A stretch of 64,000 nucleotides of DNA from Arenicellales bacterium. Lineage in GTDB: Bacteria > Pseudomonadota > Gammaproteobacteria > Arenicellales > JAJDZL01. Shown piece by piece: positions 18,331-29,334 of this stretch (position 1 is its first letter; every line of letters starts with the position of its first letter). Below the pieces are notes generated by a model. It was given only the letters and a program-made list of their open reading frames with translations. It did no database searches and was not told the DNA's origin. A program made the translations under genes and the position numbers. Location: contig OX638343.1 of the NCBI GenBank assembly GCA_951813075.1, positions 1,647,999-1,711,998 of the forward strand. Reading direction: 5' to 3'.

Positions 18331-19085
18331 GCGACTGCTGCCGGGGTGTCTTCGATCACCCATGTGTAACCATATTTTTCCAGTTCGTGAGCTAGGTCTT
18401 TGCCACCAGAACGTACGATACGCCCGCCGATCAGCACATGTACATGGTCTGGAACGATATATTCGAGAATACGGGGAAAGTGTGTGATGATGACAGTCGA
18501 ACGACCTGCATCAGCAAGCGAGTTGACACCTCTCGATACGATTTTCAGTGCATCGATATCAAGTCCGGAATCGGTTTCGTCCAAAACCGTCAACTTCGGC
18601 TCCAGCATCATCATCTGGAGTATTTCATTTCGCTTCTTTTCACCGCCCGAAAACCCTTCATTAACAGACCGATACAAAAACGACTCGTTGATTTGAAGCA
18701 ACTTCATCTTCTCGCGAACAATCGCGAGAAAATCAATCGCGTCCAGTTCCGACTCTCCCCGATGTCTGCGCAAGGCATTCACAGCCGCTTTGATCAGGTA
18801 TATGTTGTTGACTCCCGGAATTTCGATCGGATGCTGAAATGCTAGAAATATCCCTTCGCGAGCGCGCTCTTCCGGGTCGAGGTCCAGCAGGTCCATGCCG
18901 TTGAATGTGATACGACCCTGTGTCAAGTTATCCAATTTGCCGGTGATGACATTAGCCAGAGTGCTTTTTCCGGATCCGTTGGGACCCATCACCGCGTGCA
19001 CCTCGCCCGCAGCGACATCAAGATTGATTCCGTCAAGAATTTTCTTGTCTTCAATCTGAACGCAAAGATCATTAATTGAGAGCAT
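18327..19085 (-). CDS. sufC: Fe-S cluster assembly ATPase SufC
   Basis: ABC-type ATPase of 252 residues driving SufBCD. Walker A GPNGSGKSTL, signature SGGEKKRNE, Walker B LTVLDETDSGLD and the switch His in TVIITHFPR are all present. The ATG at 19085 has an AAGGAA ribosome binding sequence about nine bases upstream, so it is preferred over the frame start at 19106. It ends in the ATGA overlap with sufD. Confidence 0.97.
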   Translation of the reverse strand: MLSINDLCVQIEDKKILDGINLDVAAGEVHAVMGPNGSGKSTLANVITGKLDNLTQGRITFNGMDLLDLDPEERAREGIFLAFQHPIEIPGVNNIYLIKAAVNALRRHRGESELDAIDFLAIVREKMKLLQINESFLYRSVNEGFSGGEKKRNEILQMMMLEPKLTVLDETDSGLDIDALKIVSRGVNSLADAGRSTVIITHFPRILEYIVPDHVHVLIGGRIVRSGGKDLAHELEKYGYTWVIEDTPAAVA

Positions 19086-19142
19086 GATTCCTTTTTCCTT
19101 AAGCATAGGTTAAAGATTGTTCGGTTGATTCACAGTCGGCGG

Positions 19143-20594
19143 TCAGCCGACTGCGCCTTCGAGACTGATGCCAAGCAGTTTCTGCGCTTCGACCGCGAAT
19201 TCCATCGGAAGTTCCTTGAATACTTCCTTGCAGAATCCGTTTACTATCATGGACACCGAATCCTCTTCCGACAGTCCGCGTTGGCGACAGTAGAACATCT
19301 GATCCTCACTGATTCGTGAGGTCGTCGCCTCGTGTTCAACTTTTGCGGTTGGATTCTTGACCTCAATATATGGAAAGGTATGCGCCCCGCACCGATCACC
19401 CATCAGCAGCGAGTCGCATTGCGAATAGTTTCGGGCGTTTTCCGCGCCTTTCAATATTCGGACCAATCCTCGATAGGAATTTTGACCGCGGCCGGCTGAT
19501 ACACCTTTGGAGATGATTGTGCTTGACGTGTTTTGTCCGATATGAACCATTTTAGTCCCGGTATCTGCCTGCTGGCAGTTGTTGGTCAAAGCTACTGAGT
19601 AAAACTCGCCTATTGAATTGTCAGCTTCAAGCATCACACTGGGATATTTCCACGTGATAGCCGATCCCGTCTCCACCTGCGTCCACGATATTTTTGCATT
19701 CTCACCTCGACAGGCGCCACGCTTGGTAACAAAATTGTAGATACCGCCGCGTCCTTCCTCATCGCCCGGATACCAGTTCTGAACTGTGGAGTATTTGATT
19801 TCCGCATCCTTGAACGCGATAAGTTCAACAACCGCGGCATGCAGCTGGTTCTCATCCCGCATGGGTGCTGTGCACCCCTCAAGGTAGCTGACGTAACTTC
19901 CTTCTTCTGCGACGATCAGAGTTCGCTCGAACTGTCCGGTATTCATCGCGTTGATGCGGAAATACGTCGACAGCTCCATTGGACAACGCACACCTTTCGG
20001 AACATAGACGAAAGATCCATCACTGAAAACTGCTGAGTTCAATGCGGCAAAGTAGTTGTCGCCAGATGGCACGACCGATCCCAGATATTTCTGTACAAGT
20101 TCCGGATGTTCTTGAACCGCTTCGGAAAACGAGCAGAATATGACTCCTGCATCGGCAAGTGTTTTCTTGAATGTCGTGGCGACCGAGACACTGTCGAATA
20201 CAGCATCTACCGCGACTCCAGCGAGCATTTTCTGCTCGGAAAGAGGAATTCCCAGTTTTTCATAGGTTTCCAGAAGTTTTGGATCAACCTCGTCCAGACT
20301 CTTGGGTCGATCAGCATCGGACTTGGGGGCGGAGTAATAACTGATTGATTGATAGTCAATCGGTGTGTAGTTGACATGAGCCCAAACCGGCTCAGTCATT
20401 TTCTTCCAACGCGCATACGCCTTCAAACGCCAGTCGCGCATGAATTCAGGTTCATTTTTCTTGGCTGACAGCGCAATGATGACATCTTCGTCAAGACCCG
20501 GGGGAAACGTTTCCGACTCGATGTCGGTTACAAATCCTTCCTTGTACTCTCGATTTACAAAACCGCTGATATCGGTTGCAGTAGATTGGTTCAC
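19143..20594 (-). CDS. sufB: Fe-S cluster assembly scaffold SufB
   Basis: Main scaffold of the SUF complex. A GTG at 20594 gives 483 residues beginning [21 protein letters not shown], the usual SufB start; the longer ATG frame from 20744 would overlap iscR by more than 100 bases and adds an unlikely 50-residue basic extension. Typical blocks: [52 protein letters not shown], and the C-terminal [18 protein letters not shown]. The Cys in SYLEGCTAP and the Glu in the cluster-building tunnel region are kept. Confidence 0.96.
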   Translation of the reverse strand: MNQSTATDISGFVNREYKEGFVTDIESETFPPGLDEDVIIALSAKKNEPEFMRDWRLKAYARWKKMTEPVWAHVNYTPIDYQSISYYSAPKSDADRPKSLDEVDPKLLETYEKLGIPLSEQKMLAGVAVDAVFDSVSVATTFKKTLADAGVIFCSFSEAVQEHPELVQKYLGSVVPSGDNYFAALNSAVFSDGSFVYVPKGVRCPMELSTYFRINAMNTGQFERTLIVAEEGSYVSYLEGCTAPMRDENQLHAAVVELIAFKDAEIKYSTVQNWYPGDEEGRGGIYNFVTKRGACRGENAKISWTQVETGSAITWKYPSVMLEADNSIGEFYSVALTNNCQQADTGTKMVHIGQNTSSTIISKGVSAGRGQNSYRGLVRILKGAENARNYSQCDSLLMGDRCGAHTFPYIEVKNPTAKVEHEATTSRISEDQMFYCRQRGLSEEDSVSMIVNGFCKEVFKELPMEFAVEAQKLLGISLEGAVG

Positions 20595-20628
20595 AGTTCG
20601 ATCCGTCGTTAGTGATTTGTTACGTATT

Positions 20629-21108
20629 TCAGTTGAAGGCAACTTGCTGGGTATGCCGCGCCGAGGCGCATCGCGCTGATTGTCTTTGTGAGACTTCGCG
20701 AACCCGTTGCGATTGAATGATTTCGCCGAGTTTAAGTTGGTCAAGAAACAGAGAAATCTGAGAACTGAGATCAGTCCATAACTCGTGTGTCAGGCAAATT
20801 TCTCCATCCTGGCAATCTTCCCGCCCATGACATCGAGTCACATCAACCGACTCGTCGACTGCGTTGATTATCTCATATATTGAAATCTCGTTTGCTGGTC
20901 TGGTCAACTGATAGCCGCCTCCAGGTCCGCGCACACCGCGCACAAGGCCCTTGGCTTTCAGCAGCGCGAACAACTGTTCAAGATATGCAATTGAAATTTC
21001 CTGATGTTCGGCTATACTTTTCAGCGATACCCTATGACGATCAGACTGGTGCAACGCCAGATCCATCATCGCTGTGACCGCATAGCGGCCTTTAGTTGTC
21101 AATTTCAT
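20629..21108 (-). CDS. iscR: Rrf2-family Fe-S cluster regulator, IscR-type
   Basis: 159 residues: an N-terminal winged helix ([18 protein letters not shown]) and the cluster motif [16 protein letters not shown], i.e. Cys-x5-Cys-x5-Cys-x2-His, the exact ligand set of IscR [2Fe-2S]. Apo/holo switching normally couples suf or isc expression to Fe-S supply. It is the first gene of the operon, 34 bases before sufB, and an IscR-like box covers its own -10 region, so autoregulation is likely. The tail after residue ~135 is variable. Confidence 0.94.
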   Translation of the reverse strand: MKLTTKGRYAVTAMMDLALHQSDRHRVSLKSIAEHQEISIAYLEQLFALLKAKGLVRGVRGPGGGYQLTRPANEISIYEIINAVDESVDVTRCHGREDCQDGEICLTHELWTDLSSQISLFLDQLKLGEIIQSQRVREVSQRQSARCASARHTQQVAFN

Positions 21109-21132
21109 CGATCGAATTCATTCAGAAACATA

Positions 21133-21171
21133 ATAACCAACTAATTTACTAGGTTTATATGTTTTTGTCAA
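21133..21171 (-). promoter_or_regulatory. suf operon promoter with overlapping IscR-type box
   Basis: On the minus strand TTGACA (21171-21166) and TAAATT (21148-21143) are 17 bases apart. A 25-base near-palindrome at 21133-21157 matches the E. coli type 1 IscR consensus at about 18 of 25 positions by my hand alignment, best in the half AGTTGGTTAT. It covers the -10 box, as expected for repression by holo-IscR. Confidence 0.55.
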
Positions 21172-21365
21172 GTTATTACGCTGGAAAATCAGTTCCAGGA
21201 ATTCGCTAAATCAGTTGATAGAATGGATGTTTTTGATTTTCAAATGCACCAGATTCCTTGGTTTTCAAATCAGAATTTTGGATGCAGGGTTGAATTTCTC
21301 CTCATTTCGGTTGTGTTATCATTCAATCGAGTTCAGTTACTACAGTCTTGTTGATCCGCTAAACA

Positions 21366-23687
21366 GTGAACGTTGATAAACCACGCGATCCAGTCTGCGG
21401 GATGTTCGTCGACCCGGAGACTTGCAGCCACAAATTTGAGCACCAAGGTCAAACCTACTGGTTTTGCTGCAACGGTTGTTTGACGAAATTCAAGTCTGAC
21501 CCCGTCAAATATCTCAATCGCGACTGTCACAGTACCGATTCCGGAAGTGATTACGATCAGAAGAATGTGCCACCCGGTACAAAATTCACATGCCCCATGC
21601 ACCCTGAAGTCGTACAGGTCGGAGCAGGTGACTGTCCGATTTGCGGGATGTCACTCGACCCCATGGATATGCCATTGATCGACGAGGGTCCGAATCCGGA
21701 ACTCGTGGATTTCACGACAAGACTCTGGGTGGGTTTGCTGCTCGGCGTACCTTTACTCATCATTGCCATGGGGCCTCACGTTGGTATTCCAATTCACAGC
21801 GTCATCTCCATCCAGACATCGCATTGGATTCAGTTGATTCTATCGACACCGATAGTTTTATTTTGCGGACTACCTTTTTTCAACCGAGGCTGGAAATCAA
21901 TAATCAATCGTTCACTGAACATGTTTACGCTGATCGCTTTGGGAACTGGTGTTGCATACATTGCAAGTGTCTTGTTTGTGCTGTTTCCCGCCGTGTTCTC
22001 ACCATTGGTTGGTGTTGAGACCTTTCAGTTGGGCGTGTATTTCGAGGTTTCATCCGCAATTATCGTGCTCGTCTTGTTTGGCCAGATCATGGAATTGAAA
22101 GGACGCGAAAAAACCGCCGGCGCGATCAAAGCGCTGATGCGTCTTATGCCGCCGACGGCCAACAGACTGAAAGAGAACGGACAGACTGAAGAAGTCGAAC
22201 TTGACGTGATCATGGTCGACGACCTTCTTCAGATCCGACCGGGCGACAGCATTCCGCTGGATGGCATCATACATAGCGGTAATTCGGGTATCGACGAATC
22301 ATTGATCACCGGTGAATCGATTCCCGTTGAGAAGACTGCTGGCGACCCGGTTCGGGCAGGGACACTCAACGGCACGGGTTCGTTTGTAATGAAGGTAGAG
22401 CGATCCCGCAGTGACAGCACGTTGTCACAGATTGTGCAAATGGTCAGCAAAGCTCAAAGAAGTCAGGCACCCATCCAAAGACTGGTGGATACCGTAGCCG
22501 GCTGGTTTGTTCCAATTGTCATCACAATTGCTGCAATCTCCTTCGTTGTCTGGAGTGTACTCGGGCCGGAACCGCAATTCACATTCGCCCTGGTGACTTT
22601 CGTCTCAGTACTGATCATTGCATGTCCTTGTGCGCTCGGTCTGGCGACACCAATGTCGGTGATGGTTGCAGTAGGACAGGCGGTACAAAATGGTATTCTT
22701 GTAAAGGAAGCCGAAGTCTTGGAAACGCTCCCGAAAATTCGGACACTGGTTGTGGATAAAACGGGGACTCTTACTTCCGGGAAACCAATTCTGAACGAAT
22801 TTCGAACTTTGGAAGGGTTTGATCAGGACACGTTGTCGTATGTCGCTGCGCTCGCTCGATCAAGCGAGCATCCGCTATCAGAAGCGATCGTCAAAGGCGC
22901 CGAGGAAAGAAACGTCGTTCGCCATACGGTGTCGGATTTCAAGGCAACACCCGGGATGGGGATACAGGGTACTGTCGGCGGTCAGGAAGTTCTGATTGGA
23001 AATTCCAGATTTCTTCAGTCCCGTGGTGTCAAAAACCTTGCTTCAGTCGCAGGAGACGAAAATACAGCGAGCGAAAGAACGATTGTCCATTTTTCAATCA
23101 ATGGTGTCCGTGCAGGCGTGCTTGAAATTTCCGACCCTGTGAAACCAACCAGCGCGGCAGCAGTGCAAGCACTCCAGTCCGAGGGCATCAAGGTTATTAT
23201 GGCGACTGGAGACAGCCGGGCTACCGCTGAGGCGATTGCCGCACAATGCAATATTGATACTGTACATGCTGAAGTCTTGCCCGAGGACAAACTCGAACTG
23301 ATTAGGGCGCTGCAGAGTGATGGTACTGCCGTTGCGATGGCCGGAGACGGAATCAACGACGCACCAGCACTGGTGCAGGCGGATGTGGGTATCGCAATGG
23401 GCGATGGTGCAGATGTGTCATTGGAGTGCGCCGGTATCACCATTCCCAATGGCGATCTGCGGTGTATCGTTCAAGCACGATCTCTGGCACAGCACACAAT
23501 GACCAATATCAGACAGAACCTGTTTTTTGCATTTGCCTATAACGTTGTCGGCGTTCCCGTTGCTGCCGGTGTGTTTTTCCCCTTGTTCGGATGGCTCCTA
23601 TCGCCGGTATTTGCGGCAGCCGCAATGAGTCTGTCTTCTGTTTCAGTTATCGCTAATGCCCTGAGACTGCGTACCTACAATCCGTAG
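21366..23687 (+). CDS. copA: Copper-translocating P1B-type ATPase
   Basis: 773 residues. Order: a YHS metal-binding domain (DPVCGMFV at 8-15, FCCNGC at 33-38); a small zinc-ribbon-like heavy-metal domain (TCPMHPE ... DCPICGM, 75-95); transmembrane helices; the actuator loop TGES; the ion site CPCALGLATP; DKTGTLT; and GDGINDAP. The helix motifs AYN and MSLSS mark the Cu(I) P1B-1 subgroup, so it probably exports Cu(I) from the cytoplasm. The GTG at 21366 is needed to include the YHS motif. It is divergent from iscR and shares a 257-base intergenic region with it. Confidence 0.93.
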   Translation: MNVDKPRDPVCGMFVDPETCSHKFEHQGQTYWFCCNGCLTKFKSDPVKYLNRDCHSTDSGSDYDQKNVPPGTKFTCPMHPEVVQVGAGDCPICGMSLDPMDMPLIDEGPNPELVDFTTRLWVGLLLGVPLLIIAMGPHVGIPIHSVISIQTSHWIQLILSTPIVLFCGLPFFNRGWKSIINRSLNMFTLIALGTGVAYIASVLFVLFPAVFSPLVGVETFQLGVYFEVSSAIIVLVLFGQIMELKGREKTAGAIKALMRLMPPTANRLKENGQTEEVELDVIMVDDLLQIRPGDSIPLDGIIHSGNSGIDESLITGESIPVEKTAGDPVRAGTLNGTGSFVMKVERSRSDSTLSQIVQMVSKAQRSQAPIQRLVDTVAGWFVPIVITIAAISFVVWSVLGPEPQFTFALVTFVSVLIIACPCALGLATPMSVMVAVGQAVQNGILVKEAEVLETLPKIRTLVVDKTGTLTSGKPILNEFRTLEGFDQDTLSYVAALARSSEHPLSEAIVKGAEERNVVRHTVSDFKATPGMGIQGTVGGQEVLIGNSRFLQSRGVKNLASVAGDENTASERTIVHFSINGVRAGVLEISDPVKPTSAAAVQALQSEGIKVIMATGDSRATAEAIAAQCNIDTVHAEVLPEDKLELIRALQSDGTAVAMAGDGINDAPALVQADVGIAMGDGADVSLECAGITIPNGDLRCIVQARSLAQHTMTNIRQNLFFAFAYNVVGVPVAAGVFFPLFGWLLSPVFAAAAMSLSSVSVIANALRLRTYNP

Positions 23688-23689
23688 AT

Positions 23690-25309
23690 TTATTTGCGAC
23701 TATTCGGCCAGGCGATACGCAGGCAGATGGCAGCAGCAACTCCCAAAAGCAGGGTCAGAAATCCGAAGCCGTCGCCACTCCAGTCGACCACTACCGCGAT
23801 CAGCGACGCGCTGCCAAGCAACGTAAAAAAAAGTTCACGGCTGATACCGCCTGTTCCGTGAATTGAGCCCATGCCCTGCCCTTGCATCTGGCTTTGACGA
23901 ATATACGAAAGCACCGTATGAGCCAGACGCGGTATCTCGGGGGCTACTGACAGCAGATAGGGTGTTTCGGTCCTTATCTTCTCGCTCAGACTTGAAATGC
24001 TCGCCTGTTTGCGTGCCCAGTCCTCTAGAATCGGACGCGCAGTTTCTCCGATATCCAGTTCGGGACACAATGTCTTGACCAATCCCTCAAGATTGAGATA
24101 GGTTTTCTGAAACAGCAGCAGTTGCGGCTGGACAACGATCCCAAACTCGCGAAATACCCGAAACAGACGACCCATCAGACGACCTGATGAAATTTCGCCG
24201 ACCGGCCGGTTTACGTACTGTTCGCAAACAGATCTGATACAGATTTCAAACTCCTGCGCTGAAATATCGGGCGGTGCCCAACCCGAACGGATATGCAGGT
24301 CCACCACTCGCTGATAATCCTGTCGAAGGATGGCCAGAATGTTCTCAACGAGATATTTGCAATCAATTTCCGACAGGATGCCCATGATCCCGAAATCCAC
24401 CACACGCAGCTGGCCGAGATCTGATACGAATAGATTACCCGGATGAAGATCGCCATGAAAAAATCGATCATGAAACGCCTGTACAAAAAAGGTTCTGACC
24501 AAATTCTCTGAAAAGAGTTGCAGATCGACGCCGGCCTCCTGCAATTCGTCAACGTCTCGAATAGACAAACCTTCAACTCGCTCCAGCACCATGACATCAG
24601 ATCGTGTGTACTTCCAAGAAACTTGAGGGACGTAGATGAAATCATCGTCCCCGAAACGGTTACGAAAGCGACTGGCATTCGCTGCCTCAACCGTCAGGTC
24701 CAAGCTGTTCAGCATGACGTTTTCAAAATATTCCACCAATTCCCTCGGACGATAATTTTCCGAGTTCGGCCGAAAAAGATTGAACAGGCGGGCCAGGAAA
24801 TACATGACCTGGATATCAAGGTTGATCTGATCTCGAATTCCCGGCCGCAGCACTTTGACAACGACTTGCTCATCATTTCGAAGAACTGCATTGTGCGCCT
24901 GTGCTACCGAGGCGGAAGCAACCGGAATCTCATCAAATGAACTGAAGACCGAATCAATCGGGGAGTTCAGAGACTCTTCAACTATCTGCCGCGCCTGCAC
25001 ACCGCTGAATGGCAATACCTGATCCTGCAGTACGTTCAGTTCTCTAATCACATCTTCCGGAAACAAATCGGGACGGGTGGACATGATCTGACCGAACTTG
25101 ATAAATATCGGTCCCAGTTCCTGTAATGCCTCACGTAATCGAACGCCGTAGGGTTGTTGATCATCAAATTCCGCCTTGCCACCGACGAAATTCAGGATAC
25201 TCGCAAGAAACGGAACACTTAGATGCCCGGTGTACGGTTCGTCCAACCCATACTTTCGGATGGTTCGGATAATCTCCCGCAATCGTCTAAGATGTGCAAC
25301 CGTTATCAT
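23690..25309 (-). CDS. ubiB: Ubiquinone biosynthesis kinase-like protein UbiB
   Basis: 539 residues, ADCK/ABC1 family atypical kinase/ATPase needed for ubiquinone synthesis. It has the family KxGQ signature in LGPIFIKFGQIMSTRPDLFP, the Ala-rich nucleotide loop VASASVAQAH, the catalytic region FFHGDLHPGNLFV and the metal site VVDFGIMG. Two hydrophobic C-terminal helices (LFFTLLGSASLIAVVV, GFLTLLLGVAAAICLRIAW) anchor it in the membrane. It overlaps ubiJ by four bases. Its 3' end is two bases from the convergent copA stop. Confidence 0.95.
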   Translation of the reverse strand: MITVAHLRRLREIIRTIRKYGLDEPYTGHLSVPFLASILNFVGGKAEFDDQQPYGVRLREALQELGPIFIKFGQIMSTRPDLFPEDVIRELNVLQDQVLPFSGVQARQIVEESLNSPIDSVFSSFDEIPVASASVAQAHNAVLRNDEQVVVKVLRPGIRDQINLDIQVMYFLARLFNLFRPNSENYRPRELVEYFENVMLNSLDLTVEAANASRFRNRFGDDDFIYVPQVSWKYTRSDVMVLERVEGLSIRDVDELQEAGVDLQLFSENLVRTFFVQAFHDRFFHGDLHPGNLFVSDLGQLRVVDFGIMGILSEIDCKYLVENILAILRQDYQRVVDLHIRSGWAPPDISAQEFEICIRSVCEQYVNRPVGEISSGRLMGRLFRVFREFGIVVQPQLLLFQKTYLNLEGLVKTLCPELDIGETARPILEDWARKQASISSLSEKIRTETPYLLSVAPEIPRLAHTVLSYIRQSQMQGQGMGSIHGTGGISRELFFTLLGSASLIAVVVDWSGDGFGFLTLLLGVAAAICLRIAWPNSRK

Positions 25310-25935
25310 TGTTCAGAGCGTTTATCAAGTCGATCTGCTCGCTTCTCCAAACGGTCAAGATCAGCCTGTAGTGTATCCACATCATCCATGAATTTTTCTA
25401 CCCGAGCTCGGGTCGGTAAGAGTTGTTTCTTATCAACTAATGTATTTCGAATCTTGGTTGCCAGTGGGGAGTCAGCGCCGCGCAGGTTGCGATTGCCCCA
25501 ACGCAAGAGATTACCGATTTGGCGCGCTGGGACATCACCGGTTTTTCTAGCCAATACTTCTTCCCAGTCAAATTCCACGCTGTCGAATATCTGATACAGG
25601 CGTTGCGCCAGTTTCATGTCACCACTAATTTCCACACCTTCAAGTCTGGCGAGATTGCGATCTTCGGAAAACACTGCCTTGACCACAGCAATCAAAGTGC
25701 CTTGTATGACGATATCTGCCTCTTCATCCGCCAGATCGCATTCGAATACTTCGGCGTGCCTGACTCGCAGACCGAATCGCTGATTCAGGTCGGTGAACTT
25801 GAAAAGAACCTTCCGATTTTCCAGTTCTTCCAACAAAGTTCGAACACCTTCGTCTGAATCGGCTGCTTCACTGATTGCGGCAAATAGCCTGTCAGAAAAT
25901 GTGTTGACAATCAAGTTTGCGTATGGATTGAGCAT
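25306..25935 (-). CDS. ubiJ: Ubiquinone biosynthesis accessory factor UbiJ (SCP2 domain)
   Basis: The ATG at 25935 gives 209 residues beginning MLNPYANLIVNTFSD; a longer frame from 26025 would run deep into ubiE and is rejected. An N-terminal SCP2-like lipid-binding domain (LEGVEISGDMKLAQRLYQIF) is followed by a charged C-terminal helix (VDTLQADLDRLEKRADRLDKR). UbiJ scaffolds the soluble Ubi hydroxylase/methylase complex. Position between ubiE and ubiB is the standard gammaproteobacterial order and supports the call beyond sequence similarity alone. Confidence 0.88.
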   Translation of the reverse strand: MLNPYANLIVNTFSDRLFAAISEAADSDEGVRTLLEELENRKVLFKFTDLNQRFGLRVRHAEVFECDLADEEADIVIQGTLIAVVKAVFSEDRNLARLEGVEISGDMKLAQRLYQIFDSVEFDWEEVLARKTGDVPARQIGNLLRWGNRNLRGADSPLATKIRNTLVDKKQLLPTRARVEKFMDDVDTLQADLDRLEKRADRLDKRSEQ

Positions 25936-25945
25936 TTGGATGACT

Positions 25946-26746
25946 TCAGATTTTCCAACCGATATGAAGTGCGACAATCCCACCTGTGAGATTATGGAAG
26001 TCCACGCGTTCAAATCCGGCGTCAACCATCATTTTCGCAAGTGTATCCTGATCTGGATGCTTGCGAATCGACTCGACAAGATACTGATAACTTTCCCGGT
26101 CCCCTGCGACAGCCTCGCCAAGTCTTGGGATCACGCTAAACGAATACCGATCATATAATTTTTCAAGCAACGGGATGACCGGTTTGGAAAACTCCAGAAT
26201 CAGCATCCGGCCACCAGTGCGAGTTACCCGATACATGGAACGCAATGCTTCGTCAATGCGCGTCACATTCCTCAAACCAAATGAAATGATGACGCAATCG
26301 AAGCAATCGTCTGTAAAAGCGAGATTTTCTGCGTCGGTCTGCACACATTGAAGTCTTCCAACAAATCCGTGATCGATCATTCGGTCTTGTCCGAGTTTCA
26401 GCATTGATTCGTTGATATCAGTCAGCACGATGCTACCTTTTGAACCCAGTTTTTTTGCGACTGCCAGGCTGATATCTCCGGTGCCGCCGGCCACGTCAAG
26501 TACCGAGCTGTTGGCTCGGATTCCACCGTATGCGACCGCAAGGCGTTTCCACATTCTGTGAGCGCCAAACGACATCAAGTCGTTCATCAGATCGTAGCGG
26601 TTGGATACGGAACTGAAGACCTGGCGAACGAGCGAGTCCTTTTCAGATTCAATGACCCGGCGGAATCCGAACTGGGTTGTCGCTTTGCGTCGGTCGTCTG
26701 ACACTCCGTCGGTTCTACGTCGATTCTCTTCGTTGATATCCGGCAT
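25946..26746 (-). CDS. ubiE: Ubiquinone/menaquinone C-methyltransferase UbiE
   Basis: SAM-dependent C-methyltransferase in quinone synthesis. An ATG at 26746 gives 266 residues; the 26845 frame adds an unlikely leader overlapping the upstream gene. UbiE signatures: VFSSVSNRYDLMNDLMSFGAHRMWK, SAM site LDVAGGTGDISL, DINESML, and the post-motif AFTDDCFDCVIISFGLRNVT, with RILIEFSKP-like RMLILEFSKP. It is followed by ubiJ ten bases downstream. Confidence 0.95.
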   Translation of the reverse strand: MPDINEENRRRTDGVSDDRRKATTQFGFRRVIESEKDSLVRQVFSSVSNRYDLMNDLMSFGAHRMWKRLAVAYGGIRANSSVLDVAGGTGDISLAVAKKLGSKGSIVLTDINESMLKLGQDRMIDHGFVGRLQCVQTDAENLAFTDDCFDCVIISFGLRNVTRIDEALRSMYRVTRTGGRMLILEFSKPVIPLLEKLYDRYSFSVIPRLGEAVAGDRESYQYLVESIRKHPDQDTLAKMMVDAGFERVDFHNLTGGIVALHIGWKI

Positions 26747-27083
26747 TTTGCAACCTATCCAGATACGATTTCCAATATCTATCCTTGTTCGCACCCAGTT
26801 CGTACAAAAGTTCCCAAGAATAAATACCGGTATCGTGACCGTCATCGAATTTCAGCACAACAGCGTAGTTTCCCACCGGTTCGATCGCCCAGACATTGAC
26901 GCGTTCCTTACCATACTGAAGAACCTGTTGTCCCGGTCCATGCCCCTGTACCTCAGCCGATGGCGAATAAACCCGCAGGTATTCGCAACTCAACTCGAAA
27001 GTGTTGCCATCATGGAAACTGACTTCAAGAATCCGCGATTGCTTGTGCAGCTTGATCTCGGTTGGGGTGAAGTAATCGGTCAC
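26715..27083 (-). CDS. DUF971 (gamma-butyrobetaine hydroxylase-like N-terminal domain) protein
   Basis: Small protein of about 122 residues if started at the GTG at 27083, which lies just after the hemB stop; an ATG at 27167 would overlap hemB by 56 bases. The DUF971 core is clear: PTEIKLHKQSRILEVSFHDGNTFELSCEYLRVYSPSAEVQGHG and VGNYAVVLKFDDGHDTGIYSWELLYEL. Role not established; DUF971 proteins have been tied to iron or Fe-S handling and often precede ubiE, as here. It overlaps ubiE by 32 bases. Confidence 0.85.
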   Translation of the reverse strand: MTDYFTPTEIKLHKQSRILEVSFHDGNTFELSCEYLRVYSPSAEVQGHGPGQQVLQYGKERVNVWAIEPVGNYAVVLKFDDGHDTGIYSWELLYELGANKDRYWKSYLDRLQNAGYQRREST

Positions 27084-27111
27084 GATTGGTATGTAATGAA
27101 ATCCCGTTTTC

Positions 27112-28140
<1,029 letters not shown>

Positions 28141-28157
28141 TTATCAAATGTTCGCGC

Positions 28158-28811
28158 CTAATGTTCCTGGATCACTCGATCAACCTGCTCAGCTATGCCC
28201 GCCAGATCGCCGGAACCGTCTACTGTTCGAAGCAGACCCGATTTTTCGTAGTAGGCAAGTAGCGGTTTTGTATTCTCATCGTAAACAGTAAGACGATTTT
28301 TAATCGATTTCTCGTTATCGTCATCGCGTTGCATCAGTTCGCCGTTTTCTTCGCAATCGTCGCACTTCCCGTCAACCTCGGGTGGTTCAAAGTAAACATT
28401 ATAGATTCTCCCGCAATTGGTACAGGTTCTGCGCCCGGATAGTCGTTTGATCAGCGCATCGTGCTCGACATGAAGATGCACCACCATCGTCAAAGGTGAC
28501 ATCCTTTTGTCCAACGTCGCGTCCAATTGCTCCGCCTGATTTATGCTGCGAGGGAAACCATCCAACAAAAATCTCGACCAGATATCCGCCGCATCCAAGT
28601 GTTGCACGATCAGTTCCGTCACCAATTCATCCGGCACCAGATTGCCTTTTTGCATTATTGCAGATGCTTTCCGACCGATTTCGGTACCCGCTTTAACCGC
28701 ATTGCGAAGTAAATCACCGGTCGAGATATGGGCAACACCGTATCGCTCGACCACAAACTTGGCTTGACTGCCCTTACCTGAGCCCGGTGGTCCTAGAAAA
28801 ACCAATCTCAT
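28158..28811 (-). CDS. adk: Adenylate kinase
   Basis: Catalyses ATP + AMP = 2 ADP. 217 residues: P-loop LGPPGSGKGSQA, AMP site STGDLLR, DGFPRS hinge, and a long LID with four cysteines (CTNCGRIY ... CDDC) that should bind zinc. The four-Cys LID is less common in gammaproteobacteria than the zinc-free form. The start ATG at 28811 gives the canonical MRLVFLGPPG. Confidence 0.96.
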   Translation of the reverse strand: MRLVFLGPPGSGKGSQAKFVVERYGVAHISTGDLLRNAVKAGTEIGRKASAIMQKGNLVPDELVTELIVQHLDAADIWSRFLLDGFPRSINQAEQLDATLDKRMSPLTMVVHLHVEHDALIKRLSGRRTCTNCGRIYNVYFEPPEVDGKCDDCEENGELMQRDDDNEKSIKNRLTVYDENTKPLLAYYEKSGLLRTVDGSGDLAGIAEQVDRVIQEH

Positions 28812-28927
28812 GACTTATATTCCTCCAAGTAGTCGGCAGTTCCGTAAATTCGAAATTACCCTTTTTTATCCTTGTTCATTGTAAATGCAAAATGATCACG
28901 AAATGCATAATTCAGATTGAGACTGTA

Positions 28928-29043
28928 GTGGCGATTTCGATAGGATCAAGGCGTTGATTTTTTGCGTGAATCGACACTGCTGAAATTTTCCTTACGCCAA
29001 GATTTGACCGGCTAGACAGTGTTTTTACTTTTTCCAAGCCACC
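28928..29043 (-). pseudogene. Decayed gene fragment, relic copy 1
   Basis: This 116-base stretch aligns by eye with 30579-30694, roughly two thirds identical. Read on the minus strand it encodes a C-terminus ending LDPIEIATTVSI-stop, matching LDFIEIAIKVRI-stop of the other copy. Upstream the match moves to another frame (WLGKSKNTV against RLGIGEYTV), so a frameshift has occurred. The remainder of 28812-29334 shows nothing recognisable. Confidence 0.5.
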
Positions 29044-29334
29044 GCCACACAATTGCACCCTACTCGAACAGCGCTCGAATCAAGGCTTGAAAACAACCTC
29101 GGAAAAGACCATAAAATGCGCCTGAACCGCCGAAGTCAGGTGTAGCCGATACTAATGATTTGAAGAGACCGTCTTACTTGATGTCATTTTCGGGGGTGAT
29201 TTTGATCAAATCGGACGTTCTATCAAATTCTGTAAACGAACATTCGACAAAAGTGATCAATAGGTTAGCCTCAATTATTGAGAGGGAGTGCACCGGCCGA
29301 TAAATCTGCTTATTGCAATGAAGTTTGCATTACA

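Noticed and set aside
20595..20744. 50-residue N-terminal extension of SufB
   Set aside because: It would overlap iscR by over 100 bases and does not resemble SufB N-termini; the GTG at 20594 gives the usual start.
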